Below are positions 35,292 through 44,555 of a DNA stretch of 64,000 nt, piece after piece. The first letter of the stretch is position 1, and every line of letters starts with the position of its first letter. The position numbers were made by a program, and so were the translations under genes. The stretch covers positions 55,782 through 119,781 of the forward strand of contig CATJIF010000074.1 in the NCBI GenBank assembly GCA_949740445.1, given 5' to 3'. Source of the DNA: an uncultured Peptostreptococcaceae bacterium (GTDB taxonomy: Bacteria > Bacillota > Clostridia > Peptostreptococcales > Anaerovoracaceae). Under the pieces are notes generated by a model. That model did not search any database. It saw nothing but the letters and a program-made list of their open reading frames with translations, and was not told the DNA's origin.

Positions 35292-36010
35292 GGTTTTTCC
35301 ACCTCCCCGCAGCCTGCGGAAGCGTTCTTTCTCCGGTCGGATACGACGCATCCATCTTTAAACGTGAGGATTCTGTCAGCAAATTCCGCGATGTCCGGTT
35401 CGTGGGTAACCAGAACCACCGTATTGCCTTCTTCTCTGTTTAACTTCGTAAAAATCTCCATGATTTCCACCGAGGACTTGCTGTCCAGGTTGCCCGTGGG
35501 CTCGTCGGCGAAGATGATCGGCGGCTGGTTTGCCAGCGCCCGGGCGATGGCAACTCTCTGCTTCTGTCCGCCGGAGATTTCGTTGGGCATGTGGTCGGTG
35601 CGCTGCCCCAGTCCCACCTTCTCTAAAAGCTCCCGTGCGCGCGCTTCTCGCTTTCTAGCCGGAACCTTGGCATAGACCATGGGTAGCTCTACGTTTTTCA
35701 GCGCCGAGGTCCGGGGAATGAGGTTAAAGGACTGAAAGACAAAGCCGATTTTCTGATTGCGTATCAGGGACAGCTCGTTATCGTTCTTCTTGCTGACATC
35801 CTCTCCCGCCAGAAAATACTGCCCTTCCGTGGGTCGGTCCAGGCATCCCAGTATGTTCATCAGCGTGGATTTTCCAGAGCCGGAGGAACCCATAATCGCT
35901 ACGTACTCTCCCTGTTCTACCAGAAGATCCAGCGGCTTTAAGGCCTGTACCTGAATCTTTCCGGTGTCGTAGGTTTTCGATACGCCCTGCAGTCGAATGA
36001 TCTCACTCAT
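35285..36010 (-). CDS. MacB-like ABC transporter ATP-binding protein
   Basis: A 241-residue ATPase of the LolD/MacB class: Walker A GSSGSGKST, Q-loop, signature ISGGQKQRVAIARAL, Walker B IIFADEPTGNLDS, and the H-loop VLVTHEP. It overlaps the adaptor gene by 8 bp at its start and the permease gene by 7 bp at its end, so the three genes are tightly coupled. Confidence 0.94.
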   Translation of the reverse strand: MSEIIRLQGVSKTYDTGKIQVQALKPLDLLVEQGEYVAIMGSSGSGKSTLMNILGCLDRPTEGQYFLAGEDVSKKNDNELSLIRNQKIGFVFQSFNLIPRTSALKNVELPMVYAKVPARKREARARELLEKVGLGQRTDHMPNEISGGQKQRVAIARALANQPPIIFADEPTGNLDSKSSVEIMEIFTKLNREEGNTVVLVTHEPDIAEFADRILTFKDGCVVSDRRKNASAGCGEVEKPC

Positions 36011-37157
36011 CGGCGCCCTCCTCTCCGCCGGCAGCACCGCCAGCTTCCATCGCTTCCATGGCTGCCGTCATATCCGTAACCGCCATGCCGTCGGCAAGCT
36101 CCGGCGAAGGGCTGAGCACTACCCGGTCGCCGGCTTTCAGGTCGCCGCCTGTGATTTCCGCATCAAAATCGCCTTCCAGGCCCAGCGTTACCGGCTTTTT
36201 ATGTACGATGCCATCCTCGACGACAAAGACGTACTTCTCGCCGGTCATATTATCGGTTACGAGGGCTTCCAGCGGCAGCGTCAGTACCTGCTGCGCCTGG
36301 GCTGTCAGGATTTCCGCTTTGGCGCTGACGCCTGCGATCAGGTGGTCGTTCCTCTCGGTAATGCTGATGGTGACGGGAATGACCATTTCGTTGTTGTTGC
36401 CATCCTTGGCTTCGCCTGTGGGCGCGATGCGGCTGACTACGCCCTGCACTACGTCGTCGCCCAGCACCTGCCCGGAAATGGATACGGTCTGGCCGATCCG
36501 GATGCTTCCAACATCGTATTCGCTGACGCGCACCTTCATCTGCAGGTCGTCTAAATTTTCTACGACAAACAGGGGCGCATTGTTCTGGATTTCGTTGGCC
36601 ATCAGGCCCACACTGGCGTTGACCCGGGTAATCGTTCCGTCGATGGGGCTTGTGATTTCGTTCTTTTCATCCTTTTTCTTGGTATCGAACAGGGCGTTGT
36701 AGGCGGATACGCTGTTCTCGTAGGCGGTCTGCGCCTGCAGCATGGCCTGTTTCGACACCGCGCCTTCCTGGTAGAGCAGCTGCTGGGCCTCGTATTCGAA
36801 TTTGGCCGCCTCCATGGTATTTTTCGCCTGCTCCTTCGCATAAGAATCGTTTGTTTCGGTGTCTTCGGATGGCTTCAGCACAGCCAGCACCTGCCCCCGC
36901 GATACGCGGTCGCCCTCCTTTACGTAGATGGCGCTGATTTCGCGGTTTTCCGAAGACGCCACCTCTGCACTGTCGCTTCCTTCAATCGAACCTTTAATCG
37001 AAACCACCTGTTGCAGGTCTGCAATGATTAGCTCACCGGTATTGACCGGATTGACGATCTCCTCTTCTCCACCGGTCATCTTCATAACGGCAACGGCCAC
37101 TACAGCAAGAACAACTACGGCGATGATGATTTTCTTTTTTCCCAACTTTTTCTTCAT
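36003..37157 (-). CDS. HlyD/MacA-family efflux adaptor
   Basis: A 384-residue membrane-fusion (adaptor) protein. The basic N-terminus and one membrane helix (~9-25) are followed by a lipoyl/barrel-sandwich hybrid split by an alpha-helical hairpin (~95-150), then beta-barrel domains and a Glu/Gly/Ala-rich tail. With the two ABC genes downstream it forms a MacA-MacB type exporter. In Firmicutes such sets often answer antimicrobial peptides; no regulator gene adjoins it here. A 228-bp gap to ychF follows upstream. Confidence 0.9.
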   Translation of the reverse strand: MKKKLGKKKIIIAVVVLAVVAVAVMKMTGGEEEIVNPVNTGELIIADLQQVVSIKGSIEGSDSAEVASSENREISAIYVKEGDRVSRGQVLAVLKPSEDTETNDSYAKEQAKNTMEAAKFEYEAQQLLYQEGAVSKQAMLQAQTAYENSVSAYNALFDTKKKDEKNEITSPIDGTITRVNASVGLMANEIQNNAPLFVVENLDDLQMKVRVSEYDVGSIRIGQTVSISGQVLGDDVVQGVVSRIAPTGEAKDGNNNEMVIPVTISITERNDHLIAGVSAKAEILTAQAQQVLTLPLEALVTDNMTGEKYVFVVEDGIVHKKPVTLGLEGDFDAEITGGDLKAGDRVVLSPSPELADGMAVTDMTAAMEAMEAGGAAGGEEGADE

Positions 37158-37301
37158 AGATATAAGTCCCCTTTCCCAGATATAGATACTTTTACATCCG
37201 TATACAACGGAGTATATCAGGGATTTTTTTCAAATCTCCATAAATTTTATTAAGAAATTATGAATTTTTTTCAGATGTATGTCATCTGCCGGCAGTTCCA
37301 C

Positions 37302-37363
37302 AAAAAAACCTCTCAAAAAGGCCTGAGGCCGGACTGCTGCCGGACCGTTTCTCCCTGAGAGGT
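37302..37363 (-). terminator. Terminator after ychF
   Basis: On the minus strand ACCTCTCA and TGAGAGGT form the outer stem, with an inner GTCCGG/CCGGAC-like stem-loop, followed by seven T. It lies just beyond the ychF stop. Confidence 0.75.
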
Positions 37364-37384
37364 CTGTCTGTTCAAACTCCTGTA

Positions 37385-38479
37385 CTATACGTTAAACAGG
37401 AAGTGCATGACATCGCCATCCTTTACAACGTAGTCTTTTCCCTCCGCGCGAATCAGGCCCTTTTCTCTGGCCGTAGCCAGGTTGCCGCCGCATTCGATCA
37501 GCTTATCGTAAGCGATGGTTTCGGCCCGGATAAAGCCTTTTTCAAAATCGCTGTGGATTCTTCCCGCCGCCTGCGGCGCTTTGGCGCCTTTGCGGACTGT
37601 CCACGCCCGCACCTCCGGCTCGCCCGCGGTTAAAAACGAAATCAAATTCAACAGGCGGTAGCTTGCTTTAATCAGCTGGTCCAGCCCGGATTCGGCAATT
37701 CCCAGCTCTTCTAAAAACATGGCCCGCTCCTCGTCGGCAAGCTCTGCGATTTCAGCTTCGACCTTGGCGCTGATTACCACCACCTCCGAGCCCTCGCCTG
37801 CGGCAAATGTGCGCACTGCCTGTACGTGCGGATTGGCATCCGCATCGGCCACGCCATCCTCTGCCACATTTGCTACATAAATGATGGGCTTGTACGACAG
37901 CAGGTCCAATGATCCGACAAGGGCGGCTTCTTCCTCGTCCAATTCCATCGTCCGGGCGGATTTTCCCTCTTCCAGCACCGCCAGAACGCGCTGCAGCAGA
38001 TCGAGCTCCGCCTGCAGACTCTTATCCGCTTTGAGGTTTTTGGAGGTTTTCTGTATGCGCCGCTCCAGCACTTCCATGTCGGAAAGAATCAGCTCCATAT
38101 TGATGGTTTCGATATCCGCACAAGGGTCGATCTTTCCATCCACGTGCACGACGTTGGGATCTTCAAAGCAGCGGACTACGTGCACGATGGCCGCCACCTC
38201 GCGGATGTGGCCCAGAAACTTATTTCCTAGGCCTTCGCCCCTGGAGGCCCCCTTAACAAGCCCTGCGATGTCGTAAAACTCTACCGTCGTATAGACTGTC
38301 TTTTTGGAATGATACATCTCGTGCAATACTTTTAAGCGTTCATCCGGTACAGTAACGACGCCCACGTTGGGTTCGATGGTACAGAATGGATAATTTGCCG
38401 CCTCTGCACCCGCCTTGGTAATGGCGTTGAACAGCGTGCTCTTTCCCACGTTGGGCAGTCCTAAAATTCCTAATTTCAT
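37385..38479 (-). CDS. ychF: Obg-like ATPase YchF
   Basis: A 364-residue TRAFAC ATPase of the YchF/OLA1 family: G1 GLPNVGKST, G3 DIAGLVKGAS, and the C-terminal TGS domain with IHSDFEKGFIRAE. It binds ATP rather than GTP and associates with ribosomes; roles in stress responses are reported. The start is the ATG at 38479, which has AAGGAG 11 nt upstream; a GTG three codons earlier stands too close to that site. Confidence 0.95.
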   Translation of the reverse strand: MKLGILGLPNVGKSTLFNAITKAGAEAANYPFCTIEPNVGVVTVPDERLKVLHEMYHSKKTVYTTVEFYDIAGLVKGASRGEGLGNKFLGHIREVAAIVHVVRCFEDPNVVHVDGKIDPCADIETINMELILSDMEVLERRIQKTSKNLKADKSLQAELDLLQRVLAVLEEGKSARTMELDEEEAALVGSLDLLSYKPIIYVANVAEDGVADADANPHVQAVRTFAAGEGSEVVVISAKVEAEIAELADEERAMFLEELGIAESGLDQLIKASYRLLNLISFLTAGEPEVRAWTVRKGAKAPQAAGRIHSDFEKGFIRAETIAYDKLIECGGNLATAREKGLIRAEGKDYVVKDGDVMHFLFNV

Positions 38480-38578
38480 ATCGTTCACTTCTCCTTTTTC
38501 GTTCTGCTCTAAAGAGTAAATTGCTATCCTCGGTTGACAAACACATGCCGCCAGTCTTTCTATGCCAGCGGGCGGGGT

Positions 38579-39355
38579 TCAGGAAAGCGCATCGCCACCG
38601 TCCTTCGAGGCGCCGCTTTGGCTTCTCCGCCACAGGAAGGTATATACTGCGCTAAAAACGAGGACGACCGAAAGGCTTAGCACCTGCGCCTGGCGGAGAG
38701 GACCCAGCATCAGGCTGTCGGTGCGCAGCCCTTCCACAAAGAAACGCTCGATGGAATAGAGGATTCCATAGCTTAAAAAGGTCTGCCCCGGAAATCTTCT
38801 GTGATCGTCGATGTAAATCAACAGGAAAAACAGCAAAAAGCACCAGATGGATTCGTAGAGAAAGGTCGGATGCACAGTCTGCCCGTTAATTTCAATCCCC
38901 CAGGGCAGATCGGTCGGCCCCCCATGGGCCTCCTGGTTAAAGTAGTTGCCCCAGCGCCCGATGGACTGCGCCAAAGCGATGCCAGGGACGACAAGATCCA
39001 GGCCGTTGAGCGGATTGAGCTTCCAGCGGCGGCACAGCGCATACCCGGCCAGCATGCCGGCAATCAGCCCGCCGTGAACCGCAAGCCCGCCCTCGCGAAT
39101 ATTCAGTATTTTAAATAAGTCCCCCGCATACCGCTCCCAGTGAAACGCTACGTAATACAACCGGCAGCCCACAATGGCTACCGGCAGGCATACCAGCGCG
39201 ATGTCGTAAATCCGATCCGGCTCGATCTGATGGCGCGGTGCGCGCCGGTAGGCGATCAGGATCGCCAGCATCATTCCAATACCGATGAGAAGGCCGTACC
39301 ACATAACGTCGAACCCGAAGATCCGAAACGCCACATTCGATGAAGGTGAAGGCAT
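38579..39355 (-). CDS. lgt: Prolipoprotein diacylglyceryl transferase Lgt
   Basis: A 258-residue polytopic membrane enzyme that transfers diacylglycerol from phosphatidylglycerol to the lipobox cysteine of prolipoproteins. The family signature GRWGNYFNQEAHG is present (around residues 120-132), as are HGGLIAG and HPTFLYES. It would modify the several lipoproteins encoded in this window. The start at 39355 follows GAGGAAAACTT. Confidence 0.95.
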   Translation of the reverse strand: MPSPSSNVAFRIFGFDVMWYGLLIGIGMMLAILIAYRRAPRHQIEPDRIYDIALVCLPVAIVGCRLYYVAFHWERYAGDLFKILNIREGGLAVHGGLIAGMLAGYALCRRWKLNPLNGLDLVVPGIALAQSIGRWGNYFNQEAHGGPTDLPWGIEINGQTVHPTFLYESIWCFLLFFLLIYIDDHRRFPGQTFLSYGILYSIERFFVEGLRTDSLMLGPLRQAQVLSLSVVLVFSAVYTFLWRRSQSGASKDGGDALS

Positions 39356-39403
39356 AAGTTTTCCTCTTTTCGTATCATTTCCGCCAAACGAAACAACCTG
39401 CAA

Positions 39404-39432
39404 TTGACTTTATGCGCAAGTGTTGTTATGAT
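39404..39432 (+). promoter_or_regulatory. Sigma-A promoter of the 34-residue peptide gene
   Basis: TTGACT (39404-39409), a 17-bp spacer and TATGAT (39427-39432). It leads directly to the small membrane peptide gene below, with a ~40-nt leader. Confidence 0.75.
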
Positions 39433-39478
39433 AAAAGCAATTAACATGATTTCCACAGAGGATAAAGGAGGCCCTGCT

Positions 39479-39583
39479 ATGAAGAAAATTGCTCAGATTG
39501 GCTTTGTTTTAGGCATCGTTTCTGCCGTAACCGGAACCGCCGCTATCGTTTTCGGCGCCATCGGCATGGCAAAAGCCAGATAA
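39479..39583 (+). CDS. 34-residue hydrophobic peptide
   Basis: ATG at 39479 and TAA at 39581 encode MKKIAQIGFVLGIVSAVTGT followed by AAIVFGAIGMAKAR. The layout is a Lys-rich start, a single membrane-spanning helix with Gly/Ala faces, and a basic end. GGAGG stands 7 nt before the ATG and a consensus promoter stands further upstream, so this is very likely a real gene although it is very short. Small single-helix proteins of this type are often membrane regulators or type I toxin-like peptides; no antisense RNA was sought successfully, so the function is open. Confidence 0.7.
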   Translation: MKKIAQIGFVLGIVSAVTGTAAIVFGAIGMAKAR

Positions 39584-39705
39584 TTTTCCGCACAGACGCC
39601 GGCACCGGCACTGCCAGCAGCAGGCCCGGTACGGCATCGAATAAAGAGCGGGCGCGGCAAAGGCGCAGGCGCATCCGTCTGCCATTCTTTTTCGGGTTCG
39701 CTTTT

Positions 39706-40032
39706 TTATTGCGCTTTTGGCTTTCCTTGCCTATCAACGGGGCTGTGGCCTGCGATCAGCCGGCGCTTCTGCTGCGCTGTCATTTTCTTAATCTGCGCCT
39801 CCCGCGATAATCCCGACGACTTGTCCGGCAGCTGCTCCAGATACACCAGCTGTACCGGCCGGCGCGCCTTTGTATATTTCGCCCCTCGCCCGGCGTTGTG
39901 CGCCGCAATCCGCCGCCCTGGATCTGTCGTCCATCCGGTATACAGCGTGCGATCTGCGCACTCTGCGATATAGACGAAGCTCTTTGCGGTCTCTTTCTTT
40001 TGTGGCGATTCCGGTTTCTGTTTTACGCTCAT
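39706..40032 (-). CDS. GIY-YIG domain protein (YhbQ/UPF0213-like)
   Basis: About 108 residues. The GIY-YIG nuclease core is clear (FVYIAECADRTLYTGWTTDPGRRIAAHN, then GAKYTKARRPVQLVYLE), with its catalytic Tyr, Arg and Glu region. Single-domain members of this family have been linked to DNA repair or structure-specific cleavage, but most are uncharacterised. The start is uncertain: I used the ATG at 40032 (MSVKQK); the frame is open to 40119. Confidence 0.82.
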   Translation of the reverse strand: MSVKQKPESPQKKETAKSFVYIAECADRTLYTGWTTDPGRRIAAHNAGRGAKYTKARRPVQLVYLEQLPDKSSGLSREAQIKKMTAQQKRRLIAGHSPVDRQGKPKAQ

Positions 40033-40293
40033 ATCCGCATACCCTGCCGCTTTTTTCCGCTGTGCTGTTGCGCCGCCGCAGTGCCGTCCTCCGCCAGCCC
40101 TTTTGCCGCGCTGCAACATTCTGACGTTCCTATTCTATCACAGGCCATGGAATGTGTCTATCGGCTTTTCACCCGCGCTTTCGCCTGCTTTTTCCTCCGG
40201 GCTTGCGCCATGCAACAAAAAGACCGCGTCATCATTTGACTGCGCGGTCCATTATCGTTGCGTTATTGCGGCTCTGGCTTGCAAGCGGCCGTT

Positions 40294-40629
40294 TTACAAA
40301 ATCTCTTTTACAGCGTACAGCAGGCGAATCAGCTTTCGTCGCTGCTCCGGCGTGCATCCGCAAAATACCTCCTGCACCTCTTTCATCAGCTGCGGCTCCG
40401 ATTTTTCCACATTGCCTGCAACGATCTCATCTGCAGAAACCTGCAATACATTCAATAGCCCGATGAATACGGACAAACTGGGCAGCACCTTGCCTGTCTC
40501 GATGTGGCTGATGTGCGTCGTTCCCACGCCCACGGCCTCTGCCAGCCGCTCCTGCGACATCCCCGCCGCTTTTCTCGCCTTTCGAATGCGAATTCCAATA
40601 TCCCTGTAATCTATACAATCTGTATTCAT
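40294..40629 (-). CDS. XRE-family helix-turn-helix regulator
   Basis: A 111-residue protein with an N-terminal Cro/C1-type HTH (IGIRIRKARKAAGMSQERLAEAVGVGTTHISHIETG). The C-terminal half has no recognised ligand domain and ends in a basic helix (PEQRRKLIRLLYAVKEIL). GGAGAAGAGG precedes the ATG. It stands alone; I see no obvious operator or partner gene. Confidence 0.88.
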   Translation of the reverse strand: MNTDCIDYRDIGIRIRKARKAAGMSQERLAEAVGVGTTHISHIETGKVLPSLSVFIGLLNVLQVSADEIVAGNVEKSEPQLMKEVQEVFCGCTPEQRRKLIRLLYAVKEIL

Positions 40630-40909
40630 GCCTCTTCTCCATCTACCCCTTTTTTGCACAAACGAAAGGAACGGCATCTGAGCGATGTTTGTCCTGTTTT
40701 CGCAATCGCGCGTATTCGTATTATATGTAGCCTGACTGCTTAATAAAATAATCTAAAAATACAGTTATGATTTATAGATACAGTTTTTGCAAAATTTTAT
40801 TGAATATTGCTAAAAAAATGACTGCCCGTAACCGGACAGCCATCGCATATCGAACATGTTTCATTTTTATCGTGCTTGTTATTTCCGAAAGCTTACACTC
40901 TTTTGCTTT

Positions 40910-41353
40910 CTATTTCCACCCTTCTTTATTGCTGCCGGTTTCGAAGCTTACTGGCGGAATGTGAGGATAGTCCTCGCAGACCGCTTGGTGCTTCTTCGCC
41001 CAGGCTCTTTCGGGGATATAGATCAGAGACTCAAATTCCATATTCCAGATTTCTTTTTTCTTCCCTTTTTTCGCTTCTTCATAATACTCTGGGCCATTGA
41101 TCAAAGCCACGCACCTCGAATATAAAAACGAATCCCCGCTCATATACGGCTCTGCCTTGCGACACTGCTCTGCCAGCGCTCTGCTATCCAACCCATACAG
41201 CAATTCGACCATTTGGTCGTGAAAGCAGAAAATATCGCTGTCCTCCCGTTTGGAGAGAGCGACGATGACCGGTTTTAGCACCGCAGCATCGTCGCCCTGC
41301 GCACTCCAGTCGCACAGTTCCATAGTATCCCAGAAAAATTGATATGGATTCAC
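40910..41353 (-). CDS. DUF4240-like hypothetical protein
   Basis: A 147-residue soluble protein. The N-terminus (FFWDTMELCDWSAQGDD) and the SGDSFLYSRCVALINGPEYY and FESLIYIPERAWAKK segments resemble the DUF4240 family, often found near toxin or immunity loci. It lies 44 bp upstream of recR on the same strand, so it may be cotranscribed. The 280-bp gap to the XRE gene shows no further feature. The family match is from memory and is moderate. Confidence 0.6.
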   Translation of the reverse strand: MNPYQFFWDTMELCDWSAQGDDAAVLKPVIVALSKREDSDIFCFHDQMVELLYGLDSRALAEQCRKAEPYMSGDSFLYSRCVALINGPEYYEEAKKGKKKEIWNMEFESLIYIPERAWAKKHQAVCEDYPHIPPVSFETGSNKEGWK

Positions 41354-41397
41354 CGTCCGCCTTCCTTTCGTGATCCTTTCGCCTTCTCCCTCGCCCG

Positions 41398-41997
41398 CTA
41401 CAGCTCCTTACGTCCCTCGAGAGCCTTCGAAAGTGTTACTTCGTCTGCGTATTCCAGATCGCCGCCCACCGGAATGCCGTGAGCGATGCGGCTGACTTTA
41501 ATACCCGCCGGTTTAATCAGGCGGGAAATATACATGGCCGTAGCTTCGCCTTCAATATTGGGATTGGTGGCTAAAATCACCTCTTTCACCTGGCTGTTTT
41601 GCAGGCGCAGGATCAGGGATTTCAGATTGATATCCTCCGGCCCGATGCCATCCATGGGGGAAATCGCCCCGTGCAGCACGTGATACCGCCCGCGGAATTC
41701 CCGTATCCGCTCGATGGCGCTGACATCCCTTGGGCTTTCCACCACGCAGATGACCGAAGCGTCCCTGCTGGCATCCGAACAGTAAGCGCAGGGGTCCACA
41801 TCTGTCAGGTTTCCGCAGACAGAGCAGTATTTCATCTGCTGCTTCGCATCTGTAATCGCCTGCGCAAGCGCAAGCGCCTCGCTATCCGGCAGAGACAGAA
41901 TGTGAAAGGCCAGCCGCTGGGCGCTTTTTCCACCGATGCCCGGAAGCTTGGAAAGCTCTGCAATCAGCTGGCTTAACGGTTTTGCGTACTGCTTCAT
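41398..41997 (-). CDS. recR: Recombination mediator RecR
   Basis: A 199-residue RecR. It has the helix-hairpin-helix start ([20 protein letters not shown]), a Cys4 zinc finger (CSVCGN...CAYC at ~57-72) and a Toprim domain ([14 protein letters not shown]). RecR works with RecF and RecO to load RecA on gapped DNA. The order dnaX-ybaB-recR is widely conserved and is kept here, with 13 bp between ybaB and recR. Confidence 0.96.
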   Translation of the reverse strand: MKQYAKPLSQLIAELSKLPGIGGKSAQRLAFHILSLPDSEALALAQAITDAKQQMKYCSVCGNLTDVDPCAYCSDASRDASVICVVESPRDVSAIERIREFRGRYHVLHGAISPMDGIGPEDINLKSLILRLQNSQVKEVILATNPNIEGEATAMYISRLIKPAGIKVSRIAHGIPVGGDLEYADEVTLSKALEGRKEL

Positions 41998-42010
41998 ACC
42001 GCCCGCTCCG

Positions 42011-42370
42011 CTACATTAACCCAGGGATTGCAAGCCCGCCAGTCAGCTTGCCCATTTCGCTCTGCGACATTTCCTCCACCTGGCGCAGCCCTTCGTTTAC
42101 GGCGACCATGATGAGATCCTCCAGCATTTCCACATCGTCGGGGTCTACAACCTCCGGCTTCAGCGTAATCTTCTTAATTTCCTTTTTTCCGCTGACGGTT
42201 ACGCTGACCGCCCCGCCGCCGGCCGTCGTCTCTACCTCTTTTTCGTCCAGCTCTGCCTGCATCTGTTCCATACGGCGCTGTACCTGCTGCAATTGCTGCA
42301 GCTGCTTCTGCATGCTGCTGCCACCGCCACCAGCGCCCGGTTTCTTTCCTGCCTTCATTCCTCTGCCCAT
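42011..42370 (-). CDS. YbaB/EbfC nucleoid-associated protein
   Basis: A 119-residue YbaB/EbfC family protein. It has a Gly/Lys-rich start, then a helix with the [19 protein letters not shown] coiled coil and the [23 protein letters not shown] core. These proteins bind DNA as dimers. GGAGGAGCGATT precedes the start. It sits between dnaX and recR, as usual. Confidence 0.93.
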   Translation of the reverse strand: MGRGMKAGKKPGAGGGGSSMQKQLQQLQQVQRRMEQMQAELDEKEVETTAGGGAVSVTVSGKKEIKKITLKPEVVDPDDVEMLEDLIMVAVNEGLRQVEEMSQSEMGKLTGGLAIPGLM

Positions 42371-42446
42371 AATCGCTCCTCCTGCTCTATTATACTTGCC
42401 CCCAACGACTGGAGGCTGCCCGACAAACCCGGCCGCTGGCCGGGCT

Positions 42447-44330
42447 TTATTTTACCTCGATGCTGATGCCCAGCCGCTGCTCCATCGCCTGCGCCAGCTG
42501 TTGCGCCTTCTGCCCGCAATTTTCCTGCGCGCGTTCCTGCTGCACGCCGTCGTCCAGCACCATGCGCAGCTTCCGCCCGATACGCTCTTCCATCAGCTGC
42601 TCCAACACGGTTTCGTTGCTTTTTAAAAGCCCTTTCATCACATCGTTATTCGCCTCTACGAAGAATTCCGATGCCGTCACCCCGCGCAGCACGCTTCCCA
42701 TGTGCAGCAGCTGAAAGCTGCCCCTGCTTGCGCGGGCATCTTCGAACATGCTGTTCCACAGCGCATCCAGATCCATGCCCTGTGGCTGTTCTGCCGGTTT
42801 AGGCCGGGGCTGCTCCCCGTCCGGAAGCTCTGCCTGCACCGCTTCGCTCTCCAGGGCTTCCCACGTCGCAGAACCCTCTGCTGCGATCCTCTCTGCCTCG
42901 TCTGCCTGCACGCGCGCAGAAGGCTGCACTGCCTCTTTTTCAGGCATCTTATCCCCCACCGGAACTTTCGCTGCAGTCGATGCCGTTAAACGGGCGTTTT
43001 CTGCGGCCTCCACCGCGGTGTTTTCCGCAGCGGAAAGCTCCCAGGGCGGAAGTTCTTCGCCCTGTTTCGAATCTGCCGCTGCCGGCGGCAAGGGCGCGGT
43101 ATCGCAGCGGCCGGCAGCTGCTGCGCTTTTGTTGGCTGCAGCGCCTGATGCATCCTTTCTGCTCGCCGCAGCGGCAATGCCGCTGGATGCTGCCTCGCTG
43201 CCGACTGCGTTTAAGCGGTTCGGCGGTACAGGCGCGTCTTTTCCGCCTGCGCCGCTTCCTATGTGGATGGCCGAAAGCTCTAACAGTACCCGCGGCTGCG
43301 CCGACCACTTGGCATCGGAGAGCGTTTGCGACAGCTCCAGAATACTGCTGTTAATCAGGGACAGCGGCAACCTCTGGCTCTGCCCGCGAAGGCGCTGCAC
43401 GTTTTCGGCGGACATATTCAGCACCTCTTCCGGATGCTCGATGTATTTGATCATCAGCAAGCTCCGGAAGTGCTCGATCCAGTCCCGAAGCAGCTGCCGG
43501 ACATCTTTTCCGTCGGACAGTAGGCGGTGGATAAAAAGAAGGGCCTCTGCAATCTGTCCTTCGACCGCGTAATCCGTCAGCTCCAGAAGCGCTTCCTCGC
43601 CGCAGGCGCCTAAAATCTCCAGCACCTCCTGCCGCGAAACGGCGGTTCCGCCGCCGGAAATGCACTGATCCAGCAGGCTTAACCCGTCGCGCACCGAGCC
43701 GTCGGCATTGGCGCACAAAAGCCCCAGCGCACTTTCCTCTACCGCAACCCCAATCTCCTGGCAGATGCGGCGCATGCCCTCCTTCAGCTGCCTTTCCGGC
43801 ACCCGCTTAAAATCCAGTCGCAGGCAGCGCGAAAGAATTGTGGCCGGAAGCTTGTGCACCTCTGTGGTCGCCAGTATAAACATCACCTGCGCCGGCGGTT
43901 CCTCCAGCGTCTTTAAAAGCGCATTGAACGCCCCCGATGACAGCATGTGCACCTCGTCGATGATGTAGACCTTGCAGCGGCCCGACACCGGCGGGTATTT
44001 TACGCTTTCGCGCAGCTCCCTGATATTCTCCACACCGTTGTTGGAAGCAGCGTCGATTTCCACCACATCCATAAACGTGCCGTTTTTAATGCTCACACAG
44101 TGCTCGCAGGTTCCGCAGGGCCGCCCGCCTTCGGGGGCCAGACAGTTTACGGCCTTCGCCAGAATGCGGGCCGTCGAGGTCTTTCCCGTTCCCCGCGTTC
44201 CGCAAAATAAATACGCATGGCTGGTGGTATGGGTATCAATCTGGTTTTTCAGTATTTTTACGATATGCTCCTGTCCCAAAATGCCGTCAAAGGTTTCGGG
44301 GCGGAAGCTGCGGTACAATGCCTGATACAA
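42447..44330 (-). CDS. dnaX: DNA polymerase III subunit gamma/tau
   Basis: A 627-residue clamp-loader subunit starting with a TTG (44330): AAGGAGG lies 6 nt upstream and the resulting MYQALYRSFRPETF matches the family N-terminus. The reading frame is open further upstream only because it crosses the SRP RNA gene. AAA+ motifs are Walker A GTRGTGKT (~44-51), a zinc module (NC...CGTCEHC) and Walker B YIIDEVHML with the SRC motif (LSRCLRLDF). The long Ala/Glu/Ser-rich linker (~380-510) precedes a tau-type C-terminal domain. The gene probably shares or follows the SRP RNA transcript. Confidence 0.95.
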   Translation of the reverse strand: MYQALYRSFRPETFDGILGQEHIVKILKNQIDTHTTSHAYLFCGTRGTGKTSTARILAKAVNCLAPEGGRPCGTCEHCVSIKNGTFMDVVEIDAASNNGVENIRELRESVKYPPVSGRCKVYIIDEVHMLSSGAFNALLKTLEEPPAQVMFILATTEVHKLPATILSRCLRLDFKRVPERQLKEGMRRICQEIGVAVEESALGLLCANADGSVRDGLSLLDQCISGGGTAVSRQEVLEILGACGEEALLELTDYAVEGQIAEALLFIHRLLSDGKDVRQLLRDWIEHFRSLLMIKYIEHPEEVLNMSAENVQRLRGQSQRLPLSLINSSILELSQTLSDAKWSAQPRVLLELSAIHIGSGAGGKDAPVPPNRLNAVGSEAASSGIAAAASRKDASGAAANKSAAAAGRCDTAPLPPAAADSKQGEELPPWELSAAENTAVEAAENARLTASTAAKVPVGDKMPEKEAVQPSARVQADEAERIAAEGSATWEALESEAVQAELPDGEQPRPKPAEQPQGMDLDALWNSMFEDARASRGSFQLLHMGSVLRGVTASEFFVEANNDVMKGLLKSNETVLEQLMEERIGRKLRMVLDDGVQQERAQENCGQKAQQLAQAMEQRLGISIEVK

Positions 44331-44350
44331 GAAAAGCCTCCTTTCCGTCA

Positions 44351-44516
44351 GAAAAAAATTGCCCTTTAGCGGCTCCGCGATCAATGGAAAAGGCTGATCT
44401 GCGGCACATAAGAGATTCCGCTTATCGCTGCTTCCTTCCGGACCTGACGAGGTTCGCAGATTCTTATTGCGCAGGACCCAGACCACGTTGCACGAAGCCG
44501 CTAAAAGGCAATTTCT
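44351..44516 (-). ncRNA. ffs: Signal recognition particle RNA (small, 4.5S-like)
   Basis: The conserved SRP apical domain is on the minus strand at 44427-44448, with GTCAGGTCCGGAAGGAAGCAGC-type content including the GGAA tetraloop. The flanks pair as one long helix that closes with AATTGCC...TAGCGGCT and AGCCGCTA...GGGCAATT, followed by seven T. At about 165 nt it has no obvious Alu domain, so it looks like the small bacterial type, though longer than E. coli 4.5S. It pairs with Ffh and FtsY for cotranslational targeting. SRP RNA directly before dnaX is a familiar Firmicutes arrangement. Ends are estimated from the helix and promoter. Confidence 0.9.
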
Positions 44517-44526
44517 ACACTTTTTT

Positions 44527-44555
44527 AGTGTAACGTATTCTCTGTAAAAAGTCAA
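44527..44555 (-). promoter_or_regulatory. Promoter of the SRP RNA gene
   Basis: On the minus strand TTGACT (44550-44555), a 17-bp spacer and TACACT (44527-44532), with transcription expected near 44520, matching the RNA 5' end. The 227 bp from here to the next gene otherwise hold only a 9-bp inverted repeat (44601-44609 and 44648-44656). Confidence 0.75.
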
